This document shows positions 6,862-14,269 of a stretch of DNA of 35,865 nt, piece by piece. The DNA comes from Candidatus Rifleibacteriota bacterium (GTDB lineage: Bacteria > Muiribacteriota > Ozemobacteria > Ozemobacterales > Ozemobacteraceae), in assembly GCA_012520995.1 (NCBI GenBank), contig JAAYNI010000031.1, forward strand, positions 1 through 35,865, given 5' to 3'. A model generated the notes under the pieces. That model was not told the DNA's origin and did no database searches. It saw only the letters and a program-made list of their open reading frames with translations. A program made the position numbers and the translations under genes. How positions within the stretch are numbered: position 1 is the stretch's first letter; the number at the start of each line of letters is the position of its first letter.

Positions 6862-8244
6862 ATGATGTTTATTTACAGAGACGGAAGGCGAAAACTTCCG
6901 GTAGTAACGGCCCTCTTGCTTGTCGCCGCCTTTCTGCCTGCGATGCTCTGGGCTCAAAGTCAAGAGAATATCTCTCTTAACTTTAAGGACACTGACATTA
7001 GACAGGTCATAGGCGTTATTGCTGAACAGTCAGGAACCAACATTATCGCTGAAAAGAGCGTCAGAGGCAACGTGACTGTAAGCCTTAAGGACGTTTATTA
7101 TGAAGAGGCGATGAACCTTATTGCTAAGACAAACGGATTTGCCGTAAGAAGAATTGGCAATACTTGGATTTTGGCAACAGAAAAGAACTTGGTTGACGCC
7201 TTTGAAAAAGGTTTGAGCATGACAAAACGTTTGCAGTATGCCAAACCTTCAGATGTCAGCAAGATTATAACCGCGACTATTAAAAAAGATGTAAACGTTG
7301 CTGTTGATGACCGCATTAACGGAGTTGTAATATCAGGCGGTAAAGATATTCTTGCTGAAGTTGAAAAGCTGATTGAAACTTTGGACGTTCCGGTTCACCA
7401 GGTTATGATCGAAGCAAAAATCGTTAAGGTTGAAACCAATGCTACCAAAAGACTTGGAGTTAACTGGAAAGCCGGTGTCACAGCTCCTGGTGAAGGCACA
7501 TTTGACCTCTTGTCAGGCACAGAGTTTTTCGCTAAAAATCCTAACTCCCAGCTTTATGATCCTGCTGCATCAGGCGTTGGAAAAATATTCGGATTGGGTG
7601 ACTTCTATAGAGCTCCTCTTAAATATAGTGCTACTATTAACGCTTTGGAAAGTCGCAGTGAGAGCAAGACACTCAGCAATCCCAAAATCTCAGCTATCAA
7701 CGGTGAAGAAGCTTATATTAACGTGGGTGACGTTATTACCTACGGTGGAACAGCTGACCAGCCGCCCAAAGAAAAAGATACTGGTGTTAAACTTAAAGTT
7801 CGCCCTATGATCAACGATGACGGCTATGTGACCGTTTACGCTGAGCCTGAGGTTTCAACTTCCAGAACTGACGGCAGCTATGACTATCCAATTATCAGTA
7901 CTAGCGCAGCTAAAACATCTGTCAGAGTTAAAGACGGCGAAGAGATATTGATCGGCGGAATGATTCAAGACAATGAAAGCACTTCTTCCATGAAGATCCC
8001 TCTTCTTGGCGATATCCCAATCATCAAGTCTCTCTTCAGAAACACTGATAGAAGAACCAATTCGCAAGAACTTATATTCCTCTTGGTTCCTCATATCATA
8101 GCTCAGTCGCTTGAGCCTGTTTCTACCGGATTTGCCGATATGGGTGGTCCCTTGCAGGCTCCTATGTCCAGCTACCAGCCTTCAATGATGCCGATGGGCA
8201 GCATTGACGACTCATTTGACAATGCCTTTGACACTTCCTTCTGA
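6862..8244 (+). CDS. pilQ: Type IV pilus secretin PilQ (short form)
   Basis: The outer-membrane ring through which the pilus passes. The signal peptide ends at LWA (about residue 31). An STN/N0-like domain follows (about 36-105: LNFKDTDIRQVIGVIAEQSGTN). Next is an N1/KH-like domain (about 115-180, ending IETLDVP, the usual lead into the secretin core) and then the secretin beta domain with VMIEAKIVKV, SNPKISAINGEEAYINVG and VKDGEEILIGGMI. The tail (about 430-460) is rich in Met, Pro and Ser. At 460 residues it is far shorter than proteobacterial PilQ (about 700) and lacks the AMIN domains. GGAGG at 6847-6851 precedes the ATG; a second ATG at 6865 is also possible. It is transcribed separately from pilMNOP. 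Confidence 0.93.
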   Translation: MMFIYRDGRRKLPVVTALLLVAAFLPAMLWAQSQENISLNFKDTDIRQVIGVIAEQSGTNIIAEKSVRGNVTVSLKDVYYEEAMNLIAKTNGFAVRRIGNTWILATEKNLVDAFEKGLSMTKRLQYAKPSDVSKIITATIKKDVNVAVDDRINGVVISGGKDILAEVEKLIETLDVPVHQVMIEAKIVKVETNATKRLGVNWKAGVTAPGEGTFDLLSGTEFFAKNPNSQLYDPAASGVGKIFGLGDFYRAPLKYSATINALESRSESKTLSNPKISAINGEEAYINVGDVITYGGTADQPPKEKDTGVKLKVRPMINDDGYVTVYAEPEVSTSRTDGSYDYPIISTSAAKTSVRVKDGEEILIGGMIQDNESTSSMKIPLLGDIPIIKSLFRNTDRRTNSQELIFLLVPHIIAQSLEPVSTGFADMGGPLQAPMSSYQPSMMPMGSIDDSFDNAFDTSF

Positions 8245-8364
8245 AGATAAAATCAAAAAGACACAGGCTCTTTTGACTAAGGGCTTGTGGAAACGTTAGC
8301 TTCCACAAAAGGTTTGCGCTAAGGATTTTCTTGGCGCATTCCTTCTTGTCTTTTTATTTTATCT
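8245..8364. repeat. Multi-branched palindromic structure between convergent genes
   Basis: The outer arms 8245-8263 and 8347-8364 are complementary over 18 bp with a single bulge (AGATAAAATC... / ...ATTTTATCT). They enclose two further hairpins: TTGTGGAA/TTCCACAA (8285-8292/8301-8308) and GCGCTAAG/CTTGGCGC (8316-8323/8330-8337, one G-T pair). The whole 120 bases can fold as a stem closing two arms. It starts directly after the pilQ stop and precedes the dinB stop, so it may end both transcripts. A mobile palindromic element is an alternative. Confidence 0.6.
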
Positions 8365-8369
8365 GTAAG

Positions 8370-8391
8370 TTTTGTATTTGTTTTGTATTTG
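8370..8391. repeat. 11-bp tandem duplication
   Basis: TTTTGTATTTG occurs twice head to tail (8370-8380 and 8381-8391), just beyond the palindromic structure and before the dinB stop codon. Confidence 0.6.
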
Positions 8392-8405
8392 CCGTCTGCT
8401 GTGTA

Positions 8406-9725
8406 CTAATCACTGCTTTTATTAGATGACGGCTGTATTTTGGGAAAACCGGGAGAGCGTTCGCCTTTAGGCATTTTTATATCATCTTGGAAAAGAATCG
8501 CTCGTTTAATGGCATCATTGCCGAACTTGGCTCTAATGCTTTCAACAACGCAAGACAATCGGTCGAGCTTTTCTGCTTCCTCGCGATTTGAAAACAGATC
8601 CCGCTGAATAGGAGAACCTTCAGAAACAAGGTTTATTGCTCGCAAGGTGACGCTTCTTACAGGCAGTTTCCATAGATAGTTCTTTTCAAAAATAGAGAAA
8701 GCGAATTCAGCCACTTCTCTGGGAAATTGAAGGGGCAGAATAGACTGATTTTGCCATTCTTTCACGCCAAAATCTTTGTCTTTTATTGAAATTGCCATAC
8801 CGGAGGCCTTTTTTTTGTGAAGTTTAAGCTTATCGCTTACTTCTTGAGCCAGCTCCAGCATAATCGGCCAAACCTCTTGTGATTTTTCTAAATCCTCTGG
8901 CAGTGTCATTCCCGCGCCGAGACTTTTAGGAGGGGTTGTATATTTGATGGAGGCAACAGGCGAATTATCTTCGCCGTTTGCGAAGGTTTTAAGCTTCAAA
9001 CCATTCTTTCCTAAGAGGCTTTGAATAAAGCTGTCTGGAACGGCAGCGAGTCTGCCAATAGTAGTTATCCCATAAGATGCCAGAAGTTTTGCTGTTTTCT
9101 TGCCTATACCCAGCAAACAGGAAGCAGGCAGATCCCAAATCTGTTCTTTGAAAGATTCCCGTGAAATTTGGGTTATTGCGTCAGGCTTTTTCAAGTCAGA
9201 GGCAAGCTTGGCGAAAATCTTATTGAAGCTCACGCCTGCGGAAACAGTAAGACCTAACTCTGATTTGACTTGTCTGCGTATTTTGTCAGCTATTTCAAAT
9301 CCTGTGCCGAAATGATAGCTTCCTGTAACATCCAACCAGCATTCATCTATGCCAAAAGGTTCGATTTGATCTGTATATTCCTCATATATTTTATGTGCAA
9401 GTTTAGAATAGAACGAATATGTTTTATGGTTCGGAGGCACTACAATAAGATCCGGACACTTTCTTTTGGCTTGTCTGATCGTTTCGCCTGTTAATATGCC
9501 TGTTGCTTTAGCTTTGCCATTTTTGGCCAATACTATTCCGTGTCTGTTTTGCTCAGAGCCGCATACGGCAATAGGCTTATCTTTTAATTCAGGGTTGAGA
9601 AGACATTCGACTGAAGCATAAAAGTTGTTCATGTCGATGTGAAGTATTACGCGATCTTTTTCTATAGTTGTTTGTTGCAAGTAAAACTTCTTTTTTCCAG
9701 AGAGTAGAGATGGAATTTTAGGCAA
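8406..9725 (-). CDS. dinB: Y-family DNA polymerase IV
   Basis: A translesion DNA polymerase. The catalytic motif HIDMNNFYASVE lies near the N-terminus, the second metal-binding block is FGIDECWLDVT (in place of the common YSIDE), and SAGVSFNKIFAKLASDLKKP is the conserved palm block. A helix-hairpin-helix (LLGIGKKTAKLLASYGITTIG) and the little-finger domain (about residues 255-375) follow. The last 60 residues or so run beyond the usual 350-residue core and end in a Pro/Ser/Lys tail. The start is uncertain: the frame opens with TTG at 9725 without a ribosome-binding site, another TTG lies at 9680, and there is no ATG before the conserved core. The gene stands alone between non-coding stretches; no LexA-like box is recognised upstream. 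Confidence 0.9.
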   Translation of the reverse strand: MPKIPSLLSGKKKFYLQQTTIEKDRVILHIDMNNFYASVECLLNPELKDKPIAVCGSEQNRHGIVLAKNGKAKATGILTGETIRQAKRKCPDLIVVPPNHKTYSFYSKLAHKIYEEYTDQIEPFGIDECWLDVTGSYHFGTGFEIADKIRRQVKSELGLTVSAGVSFNKIFAKLASDLKKPDAITQISRESFKEQIWDLPASCLLGIGKKTAKLLASYGITTIGRLAAVPDSFIQSLLGKNGLKLKTFANGEDNSPVASIKYTTPPKSLGAGMTLPEDLEKSQEVWPIMLELAQEVSDKLKLHKKKASGMAISIKDKDFGVKEWQNQSILPLQFPREVAEFAFSIFEKNYLWKLPVRSVTLRAINLVSEGSPIQRDLFSNREEAEKLDRLSCVVESIRAKFGNDAIKRAILFQDDIKMPKGERSPGFPKIQPSSNKSSD

Positions 9726-9978
9726 GCTAAAATCTGGGATCAGGGGATAGCTGGTAGGAGTGGTGAAAATCTAATATTCCACACCCAAACATAGGACACA
9801 ATTATCAAAAAAAGCAAACATTTATTATTAATTTATACTTTATATTTTTTTATCACGCTGCCGCATAAATTCAGTTTTTGGTTATACATTTGAATTAAGG
9901 AATTGATAGAGGAATTTTATTCTGAGACTAAGAATATTGATGTTTTTTTTAGCTTGGAATCATAAAGAGGTTAAAGAC

Positions 9979-10015
9979 AAAAAACAGCAATTATGTAAGA
10001 ACATAACTGCTGTTT
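9979..10015 (-). terminator. Palindromic terminator downstream of the deoC operon
   Basis: AAACAGCA and TTATGT (9982-9996) pair with ACATAA and TGCTGTTT (10001-10015), with one mismatch and an AAGA loop. On the - strand the stem is followed by six T, making it an intrinsic terminator about 120 bases beyond the deoC stop. Its core is nearly identical to the palindrome at 24963-25007, so it is a dispersed repeat. Confidence 0.75.
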
Positions 10016-10106
10016 CAGAATGAACTTTTATATGTTAAACGAGAAGAGTCTGCAATTTTTCTTTAAAGCAGTTAATAGTTTAAGTGTTTTGTTTTGGGAC
10101 AACTTT

Positions 10107-10134
10107 CACTGCCTACTATTCACTGCTCACTATT
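10107..10134. repeat. 14-bp direct repeat
   Basis: CACTGCCTACTATT (10107-10120) is followed immediately by CACTGCTCACTATT (10121-10134), with two differences. It ends two bases before the deoC stop codon. Confidence 0.5.
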
Positions 10135-10136
10135 TC

Positions 10137-11756
10137 TCAGTAGCCTTTGCTGTCGTCAGAGGTTATTCCCTTGACTATGGCGACCGAAGCGCTTGCTCCT
10201 ACTCTTGATGCTCCTGATTTAATCATTTCGAAAGCTGTTTTAGTATCTCTTATTCCGCCGCTTGCTTTTACACCCATTGAGTTTCCGACTGTTTCTCTCA
10301 TAAGCTTAACGTCTTCTGCTGTGGCTCCGCCTGTGCTGAAGCCTGTGGAAGTTTTCACGAAATCGGCGCCGGCGAGTTTTGAAAGTTCACAAGCCTTAAC
10401 TTTTTCTTCATCTGTAAGCAAGGAAGCTTCTATAATAACTTTAACTATATTGCCGCCTGCTGCTTCAACAACGCGTGCAATATCGTTTTTAACAGCTTCG
10501 TAGTTTTTGGACTTCAAAGCGCCGACATTTATTACCATGTCAATTTCTCTGGCTCCGTTAGCCACGGCATCTCTTGTTTCCATTTCTTTTACGAAGGTTG
10601 AGTTTGCGCCTAAGGGGAATCCTATGACGGTACAGACTTTAACAGGGCTGCCAGCAAGAAGCTTGGCTGCTAATGCGACTCTGCCAGGATTTACGCATAC
10701 AGAGGCGAAAGAATACTGTCTAGCTTCTTCACAAAGCTTTGTTATTTCTTCGTCTGTGGCATTGGCTTTTAAAAGAGTATGGTCAATGAATTTTGCCAGT
10801 TGAGCAGGCGGCAAAGCTCCATCAAGACCCTTTTCTATTCTGTCGGCTCCTGCAGATATTACATCCATTACTCTGTTGGTGCAGTTTGCAGCACAGCTTC
10901 CGTATGGGCGTGTGCAATTGTCTTGCAGACAAGCATCCGGTGTTCTTACTCTAAGCTGCGTCTGTTCTTGTATTTCTTGATTTCTTTCAAAATGCGTTTT
11001 TAAGGGTGGAAGCAACTCGCGGAATTTCGAAAGCGGAGCTGTTGCAGGAGCATTTGAGTAAGCAGGTAAAGCTGGCGCATAAGCAGCAGTTTGAGAAGGG
11101 GCGGCTGCGGGATTGCAGGAAATACAATTGTTCTCTGTGCCTGAAATGCAGGTTGTACACTTATGTTGAGGTGTTACGTTAAGCTTGGCGCATCTTTCAA
11201 AAATAACGCCCATTTTTTCCAAGTCGCGTCTGAAAGAGTTAATTTTTTCAGCTAAACCGGCAGGGAAATATCTTGCAGCTTCTATGATTGCAGGGTCAGT
11301 AATAGTTATTCTGACACCTTCGTCAAGGGCATGGCATAAAACTCTGGTTATGAAGGTGTCAGAGATTAGATTGGCAGCCTTTGAGAGTGTGTTAACTGAA
11401 AGTGAAGGAATAATCAGTTTTGAAATGCCTTGCAATGCAACATTGCTGGAGGTGTTTTTATAATTGAGTATTTTACATCCGCTTGCGGCCAGCTTTTGGC
11501 CATAACAATCTTCCACGTAATTGGAAATTATCAGGGTTTCGCCTCTTTGAAGTAAATTGGCTGTTTGTTCAGCGACTTGGTCAATAACCTTGAAGTTTCC
11601 TGTCAATACATATGCTGTCTTGCCAGAAACTGTAGCTTGCGGGTATTGTTGTGAGGCTGAGCTTCTAGGGGGAGTATAAGCCGATCCCCTGTTTGTGTTG
11701 CTGTCTCTGAGTTTCATCATTACTTCCTTAGCTATCTGCTCAACGATAGAATCCAT
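10137..11756 (-). CDS. deoC: Flavoprotein-domain/deoxyribose-5-phosphate aldolase fusion, microcompartment-associated
   Basis: The C-terminal half (about residues 320-535) is a complete class I aldolase cleaving 2-deoxyribose-5-phosphate to glyceraldehyde-3-phosphate and acetaldehyde. It has Asp406 (EIDMVIN), Schiff-base Lys468 (FVKTSTG) and Lys497 (GVKASGG). The first 18 residues ([18 protein letters not shown]) form an amphipathic helix followed by a Ser/Pro-rich linker, the pattern of a microcompartment encapsulation peptide. Residues about 45-190 resemble the PF02441-type flavoprotein fold seen in some microcompartment loci ([19 protein letters not shown]). Between the domains are two cysteine clusters: C200/C203/C211/C214 and C276/C281/C288/C292. 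DeoC alone is usually 220-260 residues; this has 539. AGGAGG lies 8 bases before ATG 11756. Two EutN genes lie directly upstream, matching the aldolase-containing sugar-phosphate microcompartments. The flavin domain's activity is unknown. Confidence 0.88.
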   Translation of the reverse strand: MDSIVEQIAKEVMMKLRDSNTNRGSAYTPPRSSASQQYPQATVSGKTAYVLTGNFKVIDQVAEQTANLLQRGETLIISNYVEDCYGQKLAASGCKILNYKNTSSNVALQGISKLIIPSLSVNTLSKAANLISDTFITRVLCHALDEGVRITITDPAIIEAARYFPAGLAEKINSFRRDLEKMGVIFERCAKLNVTPQHKCTTCISGTENNCISCNPAAAPSQTAAYAPALPAYSNAPATAPLSKFRELLPPLKTHFERNQEIQEQTQLRVRTPDACLQDNCTRPYGSCAANCTNRVMDVISAGADRIEKGLDGALPPAQLAKFIDHTLLKANATDEEITKLCEEARQYSFASVCVNPGRVALAAKLLAGSPVKVCTVIGFPLGANSTFVKEMETRDAVANGAREIDMVINVGALKSKNYEAVKNDIARVVEAAGGNIVKVIIEASLLTDEEKVKACELSKLAGADFVKTSTGFSTGGATAEDVKLMRETVGNSMGVKASGGIRDTKTAFEMIKSGASRVGASASVAIVKGITSDDSKGY

Positions 11757-11787
11757 TTATGGAGCCTCCTAATATTTGCTGTACTGC

Positions 11788-12087
11788 TTAAAGGGACTTG
11801 TTGAAGGCGTTTTTGCCATCAATTGTGATTGTGTCTATTATTCCTGTTATGGCAGCATCTGTGGGGGCTTTTTTTAAGCCCAGTAAATCGTTGATGGAGC
11901 TGCCTTCTTTATTTACAATAACTATTTCGTTTTCTGCGGATCCGACCAAGTCTATGCAAAGCACTTCTTGTCCTTTCGGTTCCAAGGTTTTAGGGTGCAG
12001 TGGTTGAACCAAGAGCAAAGGTTTTGAAGCGAAGCTCTCGTGTTTGACGGTGGATACAACTTTTTTTACTACTCGTGCAATATCCAT
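11788..12087 (-). CDS. EutN/CcmL-family microcompartment vertex protein (second copy)
   Basis: A BMC-P pentamer predicted to cap the vertices of a protein-shelled microcompartment. The 99 residues keep the family's beginning (MDIARVVKKVVSTVKH), the LLLVQPL strand, CIDLVGSAENEIVIV and the closing DAAITGIIDTI. The G-A-G segment typical of the family is replaced by GSAENE. The ATG at 12087 is preceded by AGAGGAG at 8 bases and lies 4 bases after the upstream eutN stop; the frame extends upstream to 12120, but that would overlap the neighbour and lacks a ribosome-binding site. The differences from the first copy suggest distinct positions in a shell or heteropentamer partners. Confidence 0.9.
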   Translation of the reverse strand: MDIARVVKKVVSTVKHESFASKPLLLVQPLHPKTLEPKGQEVLCIDLVGSAENEIVIVNKEGSSINDLLGLKKAPTDAAITGIIDTITIDGKNAFNKSL

Positions 12088-12091
12088 GGTT

Positions 12092-12376
12092 TTATCTCCT
12101 CTGTTCCAGGTCTTTTTCACCTTCTATGGAATCTATAATTCCTAGAATCGTGGCATCAGATGGGGGCCTCTGAGCGAAGGGATAAGCAGCTTCCATTCCG
12201 CCGCATAAAAAGACTGTTTCGCCGTAACCGGCTCCAGAATAGTCACATGCTACGAATGGTTTGCCAATGTGGTTGCCGTCAGAGTCAATCTTGGTTACCA
12301 AGATGAACTTCAAACCTTCTAATAAGGGGTCTTTGGCAGTGCTGACAACCCTTCCCAATACTTTCCCTATGTACAT
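12092..12376 (-). CDS. EutN/CcmL-family microcompartment vertex protein (first copy)
   Basis: A canonical BMC-P protein of 94 residues: MYIGKVLGRVVSTAKDPLLEG, the FILVTKID strand, VACDYSGAGYGETVFLCGG and DATILGIIDSI. It should form the pentamer that closes microcompartment vertices. It lies 78 bases downstream of pgi and 4 bases before the second eutN, so pgi-eutN-eutN-deoC is probably one transcript. The ribosome-binding site is weak (AAAGAGAT). No hexameric shell gene (BMC-H, PF00936) is found in this window, so hexamers must come from elsewhere if a shell forms. Confidence 0.92.
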   Translation of the reverse strand: MYIGKVLGRVVSTAKDPLLEGLKFILVTKIDSDGNHIGKPFVACDYSGAGYGETVFLCGGMEAAYPFAQRPPSDATILGIIDSIEGEKDLEQRR

Positions 12377-12432
12377 TTAAATTATCTCTTTTTTATGATA
12401 CAAGAAATTTACCGGAATATCCGCATTTCTGC

Positions 12433-12456
12433 AAGTTTTTCAGGGTTGAAAAACTT
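12433..12456 (-). promoter_or_regulatory. 9-bp hairpin at the end of pgi
   Basis: AAGTTTTTC (12433-12441) and GAAAAACTT (12448-12456) form a perfect 9-bp stem around a 6-base loop, overlapping the pgi stop codon. On the - strand it is followed by GCAGAAATGC rather than a T-run. It is therefore not a classical terminator; it might protect the 3' end or set expression of pgi relative to the eutN genes. Confidence 0.45.
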
Positions 12457-14128
12457 ATAATTCAGCATGTTTGGCGAAATATTTCAGAAGACCTTCGGTG
12501 GAAGAATCGTGGTTTTTTAAATTGACCTTTTTGCCTGCGAGCAAATCTTTTTCTTCTTGGAGTATCGTTTTAGCCAGTTTCTTGCCTAATTCAACGCCCC
12601 ATTGGTCAAAGCTGTAGACTTGCCAGATCACGCCTTGGACAAATATTTTCATTTCATATAAGGCTATCAATTGTCCAAGAACGGCAGGAGTCAGTTTTTT
12701 TGCCAGAATAGTTGTGGTGGGCTTGTTTCCTTCAAAAACCTTGTGAGGGAGAAGCATATTTTGCTCTTCTTCTGTCAGATTTTCGTTTTTGAGTTCCTCA
12801 GCAGCTTCTTTGACAGTTTTGCCTTTCATGAGGGCTTCTGTTTGGGCAAAGAAGTTGGCCATAAGTTTTTCATGATGGTCGGAAAGTCTGTTAAGGGTTG
12901 TCGCGAAGCCTATGAAGTCGCAAGGGATGAGCTTGGTGCCCTGATGTATTAGCTGGTAAAAGGCGTGTTGTCCGTTTGTGCCTGGTTCTCCCCAGATTAT
13001 TTGTCCTGTTTCCCAGTTGACTTTTTGTCCGTCTCTGGTAACAGTTTTTCCGTTGCTTTCCATGTCACCTTGTTGGAAATAAGCTGCAAAACGTTTTAAA
13101 TACTGGTCATATGGCAAAATTGCCAAACTGTCGGCTCCGAAAAAGTTGTTGTACCATATTCCCAACAGAGCCATTATGACAGGGGCATTTTTTTCGAATG
13201 GAGTATTTCTGAAGTGCTTGTCCATCTCGTGCGCGCCTGACAAAAACTCGTCAAAACGTTCTGAGCCTATAGAAAGCATGACTGGAAGGCCAATGGCTGA
13301 CCACACAGAATATCTGCCGCCTACCCAGTCCCAAAATTCAAACATATTGGCAGTGTCTATACCGAAAGCGGCAACTTTTTCGGTATTTGTGGAAACTGCA
13401 ACAAAATGTTTCGCTACGGCTTTTTCATCGCCTAATGCTTTAAGAAGCCAATTTTTTGCAGTTTCCGCGTTAGTCATAGTCTCTTGGGTTGTGAATGTCT
13501 TAGACTCTATTATGAAAAGAGTGGTTTCTGGATTCAGCTTTTTAACTGTTTCAGCGAAATCTGTTCCGTCGACATTGGATATGAAATGGAGCTCGGGGCC
13601 ATCAGCATAGTATTTTAGAGCTTCATAAACCATGACTGGGCCAAGATCTGAGCCGCCTATACCTATATTTACGGCATCTGTAATTTTTTTGCCTGTAAAT
13701 CCCTTCCATTCTCCGCTTCTGACTTTTTTGGAAAAATTGCGCATTTTTTCCAAAACTTCATTTACTTTAGGCATTACATCTTCGCCGTCTACTAAAATTG
13801 GGGTATTAGCTTTGTTTCTGAGTGCTGTGTGCAAAACGGCCCTGTTTTCAGTTCTGTTTATTTTTTCTCCTGTAAACATAGCTTCAATGGCTTCTTTGAG
13901 ATTTACGGCTTTGGCAAGATCCAAAAGAAGTTTCATGGTCTGTGCGGTAATTCGATGCTTGGAATAATCAATTAGCATGTCTGGAAGTGAAACAGAGAAC
14001 TCTTCGAATCTGCGAGTATTTTCTCTGAAAAGATCCCTCATATGAACGAGTTTCATTTGTTTTGAATGCTCTTTTAAAAGTTTCCACTCTCGAATTTCTG
14101 TGAGATTACTGGTTGAAGGGAATTTCAT
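12455..14128 (-). CDS. pgi: Glucose-6-phosphate isomerase
   Basis: Interconverts glucose-6-phosphate and fructose-6-phosphate in glycolysis and gluconeogenesis. The 557-residue protein is the long (E. coli/eukaryotic-like) type. Both family signatures are present: [15 protein letters not shown] mid-protein and [13 protein letters not shown] near the end. The phosphate-binding [10 protein letters not shown], the SKTFTTQET block and the catalytic [15 protein letters not shown] block are also present. ATG 14128 is chosen because GAGG stands six bases upstream; the open frame to 14161 lacks support. It is the first gene of a likely operon with two eutN genes and deoC, and its product links sugar phosphates from glycogen breakdown (glgP nearby) to glycolysis. 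Confidence 0.96.
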   Translation of the reverse strand: MKFPSTSNLTEIREWKLLKEHSKQMKLVHMRDLFRENTRRFEEFSVSLPDMLIDYSKHRITAQTMKLLLDLAKAVNLKEAIEAMFTGEKINRTENRAVLHTALRNKANTPILVDGEDVMPKVNEVLEKMRNFSKKVRSGEWKGFTGKKITDAVNIGIGGSDLGPVMVYEALKYYADGPELHFISNVDGTDFAETVKKLNPETTLFIIESKTFTTQETMTNAETAKNWLLKALGDEKAVAKHFVAVSTNTEKVAAFGIDTANMFEFWDWVGGRYSVWSAIGLPVMLSIGSERFDEFLSGAHEMDKHFRNTPFEKNAPVIMALLGIWYNNFFGADSLAILPYDQYLKRFAAYFQQGDMESNGKTVTRDGQKVNWETGQIIWGEPGTNGQHAFYQLIHQGTKLIPCDFIGFATTLNRLSDHHEKLMANFFAQTEALMKGKTVKEAAEELKNENLTEEEQNMLLPHKVFEGNKPTTTILAKKLTPAVLGQLIALYEMKIFVQGVIWQVYSFDQWGVELGKKLAKTILQEEKDLLAGKKVNLKNHDSSTEGLLKYFAKHAEL

Positions 14129-14170
14129 GGTTGTCCTCTTATGATTCTTATAAATTTGCAAGTTAACAGC

Positions 14171-14179
14171 AATATAGCA
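14171..14179 (-). promoter_or_regulatory. Possible extended -10 promoter for pgi operon
   Basis: On the - strand TGC precedes TATATT, forming an extended -10 (TGN-TATATT), about 35-40 bases before the ribosome-binding site of pgi. The -35 region at the proper distance is poor (CAAAAG), so the call is tentative. Confidence 0.3.
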
Positions 14180-14269
14180 TAAAAAGTTGTTTTCTTTTGA
14201 TTTGTATTATAAATTAATGCGGGTCTGTTTTTTTTTCTCTTTGTGAGTCCAAGCTAGAGAGGATTTTAT

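Larger units (their letters stand above)
9726..10136. other. AT-rich intergenic region between dinB and deoC
   Basis: About 410 bases without a supported gene; the short reading frame at 10020-10208 runs into deoC on the other strand and has no ribosome-binding site. The stretch contains the palindromic terminator at 9979-10015 and a 14-bp direct repeat at 10107-10134. The promoter of dinB should lie in 9726-9850 on the - strand, but no clear -35/-10 pair is visible. Confidence 0.6.

Noticed and set aside
8134-8140. GCCGATA in pilQ coding sequence as a sigma-28 -10 box
   Set aside because: No matching -35 and no gene start downstream on that strand.
10020-10208. 62-codon frame on the + strand overlapping the deoC end
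   Set aside because: No ribosome-binding site, overlaps a conserved gene on the other strand and includes the 14-bp repeat.
12433-12456. Hairpin at the end of pgi as a terminator separating pgi from the eutN genes
   Set aside because: No T-run follows on the - strand, so transcription probably continues into the eutN genes.
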